Shown: in pieces, positions 1-7,538 of the stretch
How the letters are laid out: every line of letters starts with the position of its first letter
Numbering within the stretch: the first letter of the stretch is position 1
Assembly: GCA_039680605.1 (NCBI GenBank)
Contig: JBDKTA010000021.1
Location: 1 to 64,000 of the forward strand
Direction: 5' to 3'
Origin: Planctomycetaceae bacterium
GTDB taxonomy: Bacteria > Planctomycetota > Phycisphaerae > SM23-33
DNA: 64,000 nt
The notes under the pieces: generated by a model
Database searches by the model: none
Seen by the model: only the letters and a program-made list of their open reading frames with translations
Told to the model about the DNA's origin: nothing
Made by a program: the position numbers and the translations under genes

Positions 1-1133
1 AGACCGCTGAGAGTGCGCCGCTGTTCACCAGCATTCCAACGCCGCGGCAGATCCAGGAATTCCTGGACCAGTACGTCATCGGCCAGGACCACGCCAAGCG
101 CGTGCTGTCCGTGTCGGTGCACAACCATTACAAGCGCCTGATGCATGCAGATACCGACGACGCCGAAGCCGTCGAGATCGACAAGTCCAACGTGCTGCTG
201 ATCGGCCCCACCGGCTCGGGCAAGACGCTGCTGGCCCGCACGCTGGCCCGCGTGCTGAACGTGCCCTTCGCCATCGGCGACGCCACCACGCTCACCGAGG
301 CCGGCTACGTGGGCGAGGACGTGGAGAACCTGCTCCTCAAACTCCTCCACGCCGCCGATTTCGACATCGAGAGCGCCCAGCGGGGGATCATCTACATCGA
401 CGAGATCGACAAGATCGGCAAGACCAGCCAGAACGTTTCGATCACCCGCGACGTCAGCGGCGAGGGCGTGCAGCAGGCCCTGCTCAAGATGCTTGAGGGC
501 ACCGTCGCCAACATCCCGCCCCAGGGCGGGCGCAAGCACCCCGAGCAGCAGTACATCCAGATGGACACCACGCACATCCTGTTCATCTGCGGCGGAACGT
601 TCACCGGATTGAGCGACATCATCAAGAAGCGCCTGGGGCGAAAGCTCATCGGCTTCGCCGGCGAAAGCCAGAGCGAAGACGCCGTCAAGGCCAACTCCGA
701 CGTGCTCGAACAGGTCCAGCCCGAAGACCTGGTACACTTCGGCATGATCCCCGAGATGATCGGGCGCCTGCCCTGCATCACGGCGCTGCGGCAACTCGAC
801 GAGGCGGCGCTGGTGACCATCCTCACCGAGCCCCGCAACGCCCTGATCAAGCAGTATCAGCAGTTGTTCCGCATGTCCGAGGCGTCGCTGGAGTTCCTGC
901 CCGACGCGCTGGCGGCCATCGCCCGCAAGGCCATGGCCCGCGACGTCGGCGCCAGGGCGCTGCGCGGAGTGGTCGAGGACCTCATGCTCAACCTGATGTT
1001 CGACCTGCCCGACCAGGGCAACGCCGCCGACGGCGGCGAGTACGTCATCACCGGCGACATGGTCGACGGAACCGTCAAGCCCACGCTCTTCGCGGCCCGC
1101 AAGACGCCCAAGCCGAAGAAAGAAAGCGCCTGA
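1..1133 (+). CDS. clpX: ATP-dependent Clp protease ATP-binding subunit ClpX (5'-truncated by window edge)
   Basis: ClpX is the AAA+ unfoldase that feeds substrates to the ClpP protease in the cytoplasm. The frame is open from the first base (first whole codon at position 3), so the N-terminal zinc-binding domain lies outside the window; 376 residues are visible. They begin in the ClpX-typical IPTP...YVIGQ stretch. Then come Walker A (GPTGSGKT), the GYVG pore loop, Walker B (YIDEIDKI), the glycine-rich GGRKHPEQQ segment, the IGRLP region that carries the arginine finger in the family, and the sensor-2 motif GARALR. All motifs are intact. A long imperfect inverted repeat follows the stop. ClpP is not in view. 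Identification is secure. Confidence 0.97.
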   Translation, partial: TAESAPLFTSIPTPRQIQEFLDQYVIGQDHAKRVLSVSVHNHYKRLMHADTDDAEAVEIDKSNVLLIGPTGSGKTLLARTLARVLNVPFAIGDATTLTEAGYVGEDVENLLLKLLHAADFDIESAQRGIIYIDEIDKIGKTSQNVSITRDVSGEGVQQALLKMLEGTVANIPPQGGRKHPEQQYIQMDTTHILFICGGTFTGLSDIIKKRLGRKLIGFAGESQSEDAVKANSDVLEQVQPEDLVHFGMIPEMIGRLPCITALRQLDEAALVTILTEPRNALIKQYQQLFRMSEASLEFLPDALAAIARKAMARDVGARALRGVVEDLMLNLMFDLPDQGNAADGGEYVITGDMVDGTVKPTLFAARKTPKPKKESA

Positions 1134-1140
1134 CAAAAGC

Positions 1141-1225
1141 AGTTGTGAGTTGTGTGTGGTGAGTGGTGAGTGAACAACAAAAGCACTTTCTTCTCACTCA
1201 CCACTCACAACTCACCACTCACCAC
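1141..1225. repeat. Imperfect inverted repeat built from GTGAGTG-type units
   Basis: Downstream of clpX the left arm (about 1141-1172) is a run of GTGAGT/GGTGAGT units. The right arm (about 1193-1225) is a run of the complementary ACTCACC units. The two can fold into a long, mostly GT/CA stem around the loop near AACAACAAAAGC. It may act as a transcription terminator for clpX, although there is no T-run. It belongs to the general class of short-period hairpins seen across this window. Confidence 0.6.
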
Positions 1226-1285
1226 TTCTTCTTACTTACCACTTACCATGGTCCCTCCGCACTGGTTTGGGGTTAGAGAATGTGG

Positions 1286-1291
1286 TATAAC
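1286..1291 (+). promoter_or_regulatory. Possible extended -10 element for the SpoIIE-type phosphatase
   Basis: TGGTATAAC fits an extended -10 (TGnTATAAT). A start site about 7-8 bases later would leave a very short leader before the ATG at 1313, and would place the in-frame ATG at 1280 upstream of the transcript. This supports 1313 as the start. No good -35 hexamer is visible, so the call is tentative. Confidence 0.3.
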
Positions 1292-1312
1292 CCCGGCAGG
1301 GCAACCAATCCC

Positions 1313-2905
1313 ATGACCGACACCCCCCCAAAAAAACCTGTGATCAGCGAATATCTGTCCCTGGAGACAGTGCGGGCGGTCCAGCGCTCTTATGGCGAGG
1401 CCTGCGGCGGGCAGGTCTGCATCTGCTCGCCCGAGGGCGATCTGCTCGAGTCTCCCGGTCAGCGCCCGCCCCAGACCTCGCAGCACGTGCGGTTTGAAGG
1501 CTCGGTCATGGTCGATTCCGAACAGGCCGCGCGCGTCGTGCTGCTGTACCCCAAGCCCGCCTCGCGACTCAGCGCCGCGGCGCGGAACTGGCTGACCCGC
1601 TTTACCGAGATCATCGCCCAGACCGTCACGCAGCTTGCCCTGGCGCAGAAACGTCTGCGCAGCCGCGTGGAAGAGCTCTCGGCGATCTACCGCCTCACCG
1701 CCGAGTTCACCTCCAAACGCGACCTCAAGAGCGTGCTGGCGCTGGTGACCAAGACGGTGGTGGACCTGATGGGGATCAAGGCCTGCGCCGTGCGGCTGCT
1801 CAGCGACGACCGCACCGAATTGCAGATCGCCGCCGCCGAGGGGCTCGGGCCGGAGTACCTGGCCAAAGGCCCCGTGCCGCTGGCCCAGAGCAAGCTCGAC
1901 CAGGAAGTCGTCACCACGCGCCAACCGTTGTACGTGCCCGACGTGCAGACCGACCCGCGCATCCTGTACCCCGCCGAAATGGCCCGCGAGGGCATCGTCA
2001 GCCTCCTGTGCGTGCCCCTGATCTACCAGGGACGCCCCGAGGGCGTCATCCGCGTCTACACGCACAAGCAGGACGTCTTCGACTGGTACGAGATCTCCCT
2101 GCTGACCAGCATCGCCGCCAGCGCCGCCGGCGCCATCGTCAACGCCCGGCTGTACCAGGAAGCCCTGCGACTGGCCGAGGTCGACCGCCAGATCAAGCTG
2201 GCCGCCGTCGTGCAGCGCCGCATGATGCCCGAGACCCCCCCGACCCTGGAAGGCTACGATATCCACGCCGCCTACGTCCCCTGCTTCGAGCTCGGCGGCG
2301 ACTTCTACGACTTCTTCCCCCTGCCCCAGAACAACCTGGCGCTGGCGGTGGCCGACGTCGTCGGCAAGGGCATCCGCGCCTCGCTGCTGATGGCCACCAT
2401 GCGCGCCTACCTCCACGCCCACGCCTCGAACATCTACGACATGTCCGAGGTGCTGGCCAACGTCAACCGCGACGTCTGCGAAGACACCCTCATCAGCGAC
2501 TTCGCCAGCCTGTTCTACGGCGTCATCGACACCCAGAGCGGGCAGTTCACGTACGCCAACGCCGGGCATCCGCCAGCCCTGCTGGTCCGCGACGGAACCT
2601 GCTGCCATCTCAAGAGCGGCGGAACCGTCCTCGGGGTCGACCTCCAGGCCAACTGGGGGCACGAGATGTTCGTCCTGGAAAGCGGCGACACCATCGTCGC
2701 TTACACCGACGGGCTCACCGAGGCCCTCAACTTCGCCGACGAAGCCTTCGGCCTGCGCCGCGTGGAAGAGGCCGTCAGCGAAGCCGTCGCCGCCGGGTAC
2801 AACGCCCAAGGCATCACCCGCCACATCTTCTGGCGCCTCCACCGCTTCAGCGGCCTCCAGACCGCCATCGACGACGTGACGGTCATGGTCGTGCGGAAAG
2901 AATAG
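1313..2905 (+). CDS. GAF-domain PP2C/SpoIIE-type serine phosphatase (RsbU-like)
   Basis: Cytosolic signalling phosphatase of 530 aa. Residues 10-50 (SLETVRAVQRSYGEACGG...) resemble the start of a PocR-type sensory domain. A helical linker follows, then a GAF domain (about 150-290), then a SpoIIE/PP2C phosphatase domain (about 310-530). Metal-binding motifs are visible as GGDFYDF, ADVVGKGI, YTDGLTEA and the final DDVTVMVV, plus ANAGHPP. In the family such enzymes dephosphorylate anti-anti-sigma proteins or similar partners; the partner here is not visible. An in-frame ATG at 1280 exists, but a -10-like element overlaps it and 1313 is preferred. The stop TAG merges with the palindromic repeat that follows. 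Function class is certain, pathway unknown. Confidence 0.9.
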   Translation: MTDTPPKKPVISEYLSLETVRAVQRSYGEACGGQVCICSPEGDLLESPGQRPPQTSQHVRFEGSVMVDSEQAARVVLLYPKPASRLSAAARNWLTRFTEIIAQTVTQLALAQKRLRSRVEELSAIYRLTAEFTSKRDLKSVLALVTKTVVDLMGIKACAVRLLSDDRTELQIAAAEGLGPEYLAKGPVPLAQSKLDQEVVTTRQPLYVPDVQTDPRILYPAEMAREGIVSLLCVPLIYQGRPEGVIRVYTHKQDVFDWYEISLLTSIAASAAGAIVNARLYQEALRLAEVDRQIKLAAVVQRRMMPETPPTLEGYDIHAAYVPCFELGGDFYDFFPLPQNNLALAVADVVGKGIRASLLMATMRAYLHAHASNIYDMSEVLANVNRDVCEDTLISDFASLFYGVIDTQSGQFTYANAGHPPALLVRDGTCCHLKSGGTVLGVDLQANWGHEMFVLESGDTIVAYTDGLTEALNFADEAFGLRRVEEAVSEAVAAGYNAQGITRHIFWRLHRFSGLQTAIDDVTVMVVRKE

Positions 2906-2915
2906 GACGAACAGC

Positions 2916-2955
2916 ATAGGACCTATAGGTCCTATTGGTCCTATTCCCTCCTATT
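2916..2955. repeat. 20-nt perfect palindrome with short direct repeats between convergent genes
   Basis: ATAGGACCTATAGGTCCTAT (2916-2935) is a perfect 20-nt palindrome. It is followed by degenerate GGTCCTATT/CCTCCTATT units up to the stop of the convergent DUF6785 gene. The TAG stop of the upstream gene sits in a related AATAGGAC string. A bidirectional terminator role is plausible but unproven. Confidence 0.6.
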
Positions 2956-2961
2956 CCCCCT

Positions 2962-4929
2962 CTATTGCGCGGTGTAGCCTGTCGCGGTAGTGATAATCAT
3001 CATCAGCATCGTGGCGATGACTTCCCCGGCGATCAGGCCCATCATCGTCGGTTTGAAGTTCTCGTAGCTCTTGGCCCCGCCGAAACGCGTCACGCCGGTC
3101 TTGATCGCCCAACCCAGCAGGAACGAGCCGGCCAGCCACTGCGCGTAGAACGTCACGAACACCAGGAACATCGCCGGATGCAGCGGCCACCAGGCGAAGC
3201 GGATGCGGGCGGCCGAAAACAGAATCACCAGCCCCGCGGTGATGGCGAAGGCGGCAACGAGGTCGCGATGAACTTTGATGCGCCCCAGGGTCTCCATGAC
3301 GCCGGCGGGGCTGTGCCAGGTCTGGTTGGCGGTGAACTTGATATCCTGCTGGACCTTGATGGCTCCGTCGATGGGCCACTTGACCGAGGCGAACTCGCCG
3401 GTCTTGGCCCCTTCGCCGACGCCCCTGTCGTAGCGGTCGAGGAAGAACAGCGGCACCACCAGCGCCAGGCACAGCAGCACCGACGCCCCGGCGGCCAGGC
3501 CGCTGCGACCCGGCGCGATGCCCTTTATCTCCGTCAGGCGCAGCCCCTGGCTGACCAGCACGATGAACTGGCTGCCCAGCGCGCCGGCGCCCAGGATGCT
3601 CAGGACGAGGTAATTCTCCTGCCCCATCGCCGCCAGGCCCAGGAACCCCAGCAGCGTGATGCCCGGGAACACGTACGCCTGGATGAGATAGACGCCCGTC
3701 TCGGAAACCAACCGCGTAAACACCAGGGCGATCGACAGCAACGCGATCAGAAACAGCGAACCGACCAGCCAGTTGATCCCGATCCCGGACAGCAGCGCCA
3801 CGGCCGCCACGGAGGAGATAATCAGCAACCGCAGCCCCCAGACGGCAAAGGCGGGCACCGCGTGTCGGGCGGGGATGAATAACGCCGAACAGAGCGTGTC
3901 CCAGTAGAACCGCCTCCCCAGATACAGCAGGACGAGGACGGTTCCGCCCCAGGCCCCGGCGTAGAGGAACTGCGTGCGGTCGGGCTCCATCACGCCGCCC
4001 TGGATCTGCACGCCCATGATCTGGAGCCAGCCGATCAGAAACGTGAACAGCAGCGGACCGATCCCCATCGACAGCGACAAGTCCGACGACAGCAGGTACG
4101 CCAGCCCCACGACCAGGAAGAGGATCGACGGCGACGTCAGCGCCGGCGCCGCGTTGCCGGCCATGTATGTGTCCGAAAGCTCGAACACCGGGGCGAACTC
4201 CAGGAGCAGCGGGATCTTGCCCCAGCCCAGGTACGAGCTGGCGTAGTTGAACATGAGGATCAGGATCACCACCCCGGCGGCGATCCAGAACGACAGGCTG
4301 CCCACGACGCTGCGTCCTTTGCCCCGGGCGGGCATCAGGAAGCTGACGAACGTCGCGATGGGATACGAGAGGCGTTCGTGGACGGACCATTGCTGATGCA
4401 CCACCAGCGCCAGGCCCAGGCAGGCCAGCGTGATCGCCGCGATCAGCGGCAGGTAGAACGCCAGCGGGCGCTGCCAGGCGTACCAGGGCACGTCGCCCAG
4501 GCCGATATGCTGCTCAGGAGTGCCCTTGCCGTCGACGTAGTCCTGCAGCGGGTCGGACGAGCCCTGGAGCGAGGTTTCCGACAGCATCGCCGCGGGCAGT
4601 TGCTCCAGCACGCGGGCCTTCTTCCAGTCCGCGCGGGTGCGGGCGACGACATGAGGCAGCATCGCCATGTCCGGCGCGCCGCCCAGCAGGCCCGGGGCGC
4701 TTCCGCCGGCGAGCATCAGCATCGCAATGACCGCCAGCTCCTTGGGCGACAGCTCCCACCCCCGCACCCGCCGCGCCAGCGGGTTGTACGCCAGCGTCGC
4801 CAGAATAAGGATGCTGAAGATGCCCGCCGGCAGGAACCCGGGCCCCATGAAATCCTGACGCAGCAGAACCGTCAACAGGCACAACACTGCAGAGAGCACT
4901 ACCCCAACGGCAACGGATCGAAACGTCAT
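2962..4929 (-). CDS. Large polytopic membrane protein, DUF6785/DUF6784 type (copy 1)
   Basis: A 655-aa integral membrane protein with roughly a dozen or more hydrophobic segments; the first is at residues 5-25. The C-terminal region carries the signature WWPLHP followed by FLLGWAIK..VTRFGG and a final transmembrane helix, which I associate with the DUF6785/DUF6784 families of planctomycetes and relatives. These recall OPT-type transporters, but I know no proven substrate. The gene is divergent from hypA-hypB across a 123-bp gap and convergent with the phosphatase gene. A paralogue lies at 36725-38767 with the same end motifs. Transport function is inference only. Confidence 0.8.
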   Translation of the reverse strand: MTFRSVAVGVVLSAVLCLLTVLLRQDFMGPGFLPAGIFSILILATLAYNPLARRVRGWELSPKELAVIAMLMLAGGSAPGLLGGAPDMAMLPHVVARTRADWKKARVLEQLPAAMLSETSLQGSSDPLQDYVDGKGTPEQHIGLGDVPWYAWQRPLAFYLPLIAAITLACLGLALVVHQQWSVHERLSYPIATFVSFLMPARGKGRSVVGSLSFWIAAGVVILILMFNYASSYLGWGKIPLLLEFAPVFELSDTYMAGNAAPALTSPSILFLVVGLAYLLSSDLSLSMGIGPLLFTFLIGWLQIMGVQIQGGVMEPDRTQFLYAGAWGGTVLVLLYLGRRFYWDTLCSALFIPARHAVPAFAVWGLRLLIISSVAAVALLSGIGINWLVGSLFLIALLSIALVFTRLVSETGVYLIQAYVFPGITLLGFLGLAAMGQENYLVLSILGAGALGSQFIVLVSQGLRLTEIKGIAPGRSGLAAGASVLLCLALVVPLFFLDRYDRGVGEGAKTGEFASVKWPIDGAIKVQQDIKFTANQTWHSPAGVMETLGRIKVHRDLVAAFAITAGLVILFSAARIRFAWWPLHPAMFLVFVTFYAQWLAGSFLLGWAIKTGVTRFGGAKSYENFKPTMMGLIAGEVIATMLMMIITTATGYTAQ

Positions 4930-5052
4930 ACGTCCATCCTGAAAATAGCAAGAACTCGATAGTCTTTCTTTATATCACTTTGAAGAAGTATTGGGAACTA
5001 TGAACATGCGATAGTAGACAGGGCGCGAGCTAAATAGTATTGTCTGATTGAC

Positions 5053-5442
5053 ATGCACGAAGGCTCGATAGCGCAGGGCGTTCTGGACGTGGCGGCGCGG
5101 GCGCTGGCTTCGAGGCCGGCGGCGCGGCGGGTCACGCGCATCAACCTGGTCATCGGCGTTCTGGCCGGTATCGACGGGGAGTGCCTGCGGTTCTACCTGC
5201 AGGAGCTCTCGCGCGACACGCCGGTCTTCGGCGCCGCCGTCGAGATCGCCTCGCGCAGCGCCACACTCACCTGCCGCAGTTGCGGCGCCGAGCAGGCCTA
5301 TGACGGGGCGGGCGATTTCGCGCTGCATTGCAGCCGCTGCGGCGGCGAGAACGAACTCGCCGGCGGCGACGAACTGTACGTAGAATCGGTGGAGGTCGAA
5401 GATGAGCAAGATCAAGGCGACCGAGGCGATCCTCAGCGATAA
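5053..5442 (+). CDS. hypA: Hydrogenase/urease nickel metallochaperone HypA
   Basis: HypA (129 aa) delivers nickel to [NiFe]-hydrogenase large-subunit precursors together with HypB. It starts with MHE, the residues whose amino terminus and His2 bind nickel in the family. The structural zinc site is intact as two CxxC pairs (C74/C77 and C93/C96). The C-terminal acidic tail continues into the start of hypB, so the two genes overlap by 41 bp, which is long for a translationally coupled pair. No hydrogenase structural genes or other hyp genes are in the window; nikR lies 48 kb away. Family assignment is secure, but whether the client is a hydrogenase or urease cannot be seen. Confidence 0.94.
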   Translation: MHEGSIAQGVLDVAARALASRPAARRVTRINLVIGVLAGIDGECLRFYLQELSRDTPVFGAAVEIASRSATLTCRSCGAEQAYDGAGDFALHCSRCGGENELAGGDELYVESVEVEDEQDQGDRGDPQR

Positions 5443-6058
5443 CGACCGCCAGGCCCTGGCCAACCGCCAGCGCCTCGACGCGCTGAAACTCACGGGCGTC
5501 AACGTGCTGGCCTCGCCCGGGGCGGGCAAGACCAGCGTCATCGTCGCGGCGCTGCAGGGGCTCGACGGCCTGACCCGCGGCGTGATCGAGGGCGACGTGG
5601 CCTCGTCGATCGACACCGACCGCATCCGCGGCCTGGGGTTCCCCGCCGTGCAGATCAACACCGCCGGCGGCTGTCATCTCACCGCCGACATGGTCCGCCA
5701 GGCGCTGGACGAACTGGGTCTGCAGGGACCGGGCATCCTCTTCATCGAGAACATCGGCAACCTCATCTGCCCGGCGTCGTTCGACCTGGGCGAGCACGTG
5801 CGGCTGGTGATCGCCAGCGTCGCAGAGGGCGACGACAAACCCACCAAGTATCCGCTGGTCTTCACCCTGGCCGACGCGGTCGTGCTCAACAAGACCGACC
5901 TGGCCGCCCTGACGGAGTTCGACCTGGACCTCTTCCGCACGCGCCTGCGGGCCGTCAACCCCCACGCCCCCCTGTTCGAAGTCTCCTGCCGCACCGGCGA
6001 AAACCTCCCCCTGCTGCGCCAGTGGTTGCTGGACACGCGATGCAAGCAGACCCATTAG
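5402..6058 (+). CDS. hypB: Hydrogenase maturation GTPase HypB
   Basis: HypB (218 aa) is the GTPase that drives nickel insertion with HypA. Visible motifs are the P-loop SPGAGKTS (residues 38-45), EGDVASS, the metal-binding GGCHLT segment, ENIGNLICPASFDLGE with the conserved Cys-Pro-Ala, and the guanine-specificity motif NKTD. There is no N-terminal His-rich nickel-storage stretch, so this is the short form. The start overlaps the end of hypA. The TAG stop at 6056-6058 lies inside the first bases of a TTAGCGGC-type repeat. Confidence 0.95.
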   Translation: MSKIKATEAILSDNDRQALANRQRLDALKLTGVNVLASPGAGKTSVIVAALQGLDGLTRGVIEGDVASSIDTDRIRGLGFPAVQINTAGGCHLTADMVRQALDELGLQGPGILFIENIGNLICPASFDLGEHVRLVIASVAEGDDKPTKYPLVFTLADAVVLNKTDLAALTEFDLDLFRTRLRAVNPHAPLFEVSCRTGENLPLLRQWLLDTRCKQTH

Positions 6059-6128
6059 CGGCGGGGACTCGTGCTGCGCCACTGGGGGTTCAGGGAACCA
6101 ACCGCGCGGAGCAAGCTTCGCCGCTAAC
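6055..6128. repeat. TTAGCGGC-family inverted-repeat element (degraded copy)
   Basis: The left end reads TTAGCGGCGGGGA and the right end GCGGAGCAAGCTTCGCCGCTAAC, the same outer sequence as the elements at 45580-45649 and 53769-53842. The left inner hairpin is disrupted and the right one has one mismatch. The first TAG of the element is the hypB stop codon. Confidence 0.65.
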
Positions 6129-6159
6129 ATGGATCGCTCGCGGTGACCGATTCCTTGAC

Positions 6160-6206
6160 TTTTCTTCGTATTCTTTGTGTTCTTTGTCATCTCTGTGGCA
6201 AGCTGT
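6160..6206 (+). repeat. Single right arm of a CTCTGTG-type short-period repeat
   Basis: TTCTTCGTATTCTTTGTGTTC...CTCTGTGGC is a row of degenerate 9-nt units resembling the right arm of the complete element at 23037-23119. No left arm is visible. It ends just before the Shine-Dalgarno of the fucosidase gene. Confidence 0.5.
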
Positions 6207-6221
6207 ATCAGGAGACTGACC

Positions 6222-7435
6222 ATGCAACCCTTCGGCAACGCGCGCGACTGGTTTGTGCAGAAGCGTTTTGGCTTGTTCGTCCATTGGGGCATCTACGCTA
6301 TCGAAGGCTGGCATGAGCAGGACCAGCAGCGCCGGCACATTCCTCGCAACGAGTATGAAAAGCTCGCCGGGCGATTCAACCCCACGGCGTACGACCCCGA
6401 GGCCTGGCTCGACATGGCCGAGCAGGCGGGCATGCAATACGTCTGCTTCACCACCAAGCACCACGACGGGTTCTGCATGTGGAACTCGGCCCAGACCGAC
6501 TACAAGATCACCAACACCCCCTACGGGCGCGACGTGCTGGCGATGCTGGCCGCCTGCCAGCGCCGCGGCATGCCGCTGTGCCTGTACTATTCGATTGCCG
6601 ACTGGCACCACAAATGCTACCCCAATCAGGGCCGCCATCATGAACTGCCCCCGCAGGATGGCGACACGCCGGACCTGGAGGCGTACGTCGCGTATCTCCG
6701 CGCGCAGATCGAGGAGCTCTGCACCAACTACGGACCGGTCGCCGGCATCTGGTGGGACATGAACGTGCCCGAGCACCGCGACGAGAGCATTCACGACATG
6801 ATCCGCCGCCTGCAGCCCGGCGCGGTCATCAACGATCGCGGATTCGGCGCGGGCGACTTCTCGACGCCCGAGCGCGAGGCCGCCGGGGCCCTGTTCACCC
6901 CGTTCGCCAAGCGCATCGAGGCATGCCAATCGGTGGGCTGCAGAGCTGGGGGTATCGCCGTGACGAGGACTACTACGCCGACCGCGCCCTGATCCGGGCC
7001 ATCGACGGCTATCTCGCGCGCGGGGGCAATTACCTGCTCAATGTCGGTCCGATGGCCGATGGCACGATCGCCCCGCAGGCCCGCGCGATTGTCCAGCGCG
7101 TCGGGGCGTGGTACCGCCGGGTGCGCGAGGCGTTCGACGCCGAAGCGGCGCCGGAGCTGATCGACGAGCGGCGATTCCCCGTCACGCGGCGCGGCAACAC
7201 GCTCTACATCCACATGACCGACCTGGAAACGTGCGGCCTGGCGCTGCGCCCCCTGGCGCGCCTGCCCAAGGCCGCCACGCTGCTCAACACCGGCCAACCC
7301 GTCGACGCGGCGCTGGATCTGCTGCCCTGGTATCACCGCGAGGGCAAAGCGTATCTGCACCTGCGCAACCTGCCGGCCAACGAACTGGCCGGCGAGGTTG
7401 GCGTGGTGCGGTTGGAGTTCGATGGTCCTCCGTAG
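6222..7435 (+). pseudogene. Alpha-L-fucosidase (GH29) interrupted by a -1 frameshift
   Basis: GH29 enzymes release alpha-L-fucose from glycans. The first part, from ATG 6222 behind AGGAGA (6209-6214), has the N-terminal signature RFGLFVHWG, then CFTTKHHDGFCMWNS and GIWWDMN. At 6938 the frame breaks: SVG continues as CRAGG in the first frame, while the conserved LQSWGYRRDEDYY..GGNYLLNVGP continues in the other frame to 7435. One missing C in GGGC(C)TG explains it exactly. There is no signal peptide at the chosen start. Restored length would be about 405 aa, which is short but complete for the catalytic domain. The lesion may be a base-calling error, a recent mutation or a true pseudogene. No canonical slippery heptamer is present. 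Confidence 0.85.
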
Positions 7436-7538
7436 CACGGGCGTCTCGCCCGTGAGCGCATGGCCATCCTGGCCATGCTCTGCGCTGATCACGGGCGGGA
7501 CGCCCATGCTACTCATGGGCAAGATGCCCATGCTACTA
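7433..7538. repeat. Tandem GCATGGGCG-family hairpins between convergent genes
   Basis: Four short hairpins with 3-nt loops lie in a row: CGGGCG-TCT-CGCCCG, GCATGGCCA-TCC-TGGCCATGC, GGGCG-GGA-CGCCC and CATGGGCA-AGA-TGCCCATG. The array is bounded on each side by a TAG stop codon, one from the fucosidase frame and one from the PQQ gene, and both TAGs belong to the TAGCA/TAGTAGCA ends of the array. The same family recurs at 31583-31690. Confidence 0.75.

Noticed and set aside
4930-5052. Sigma-54 promoter before hypA
   Set aside because: The best GG...GC pair has 13 bases between it, not the 10 needed for a -24/-12 promoter.
6930-6945. Programmed -1 ribosomal frameshift in the fucosidase gene
   Set aside because: There is no X XXY YYZ slippery heptamer and no clear downstream pseudoknot; a lost base is the simpler explanation.
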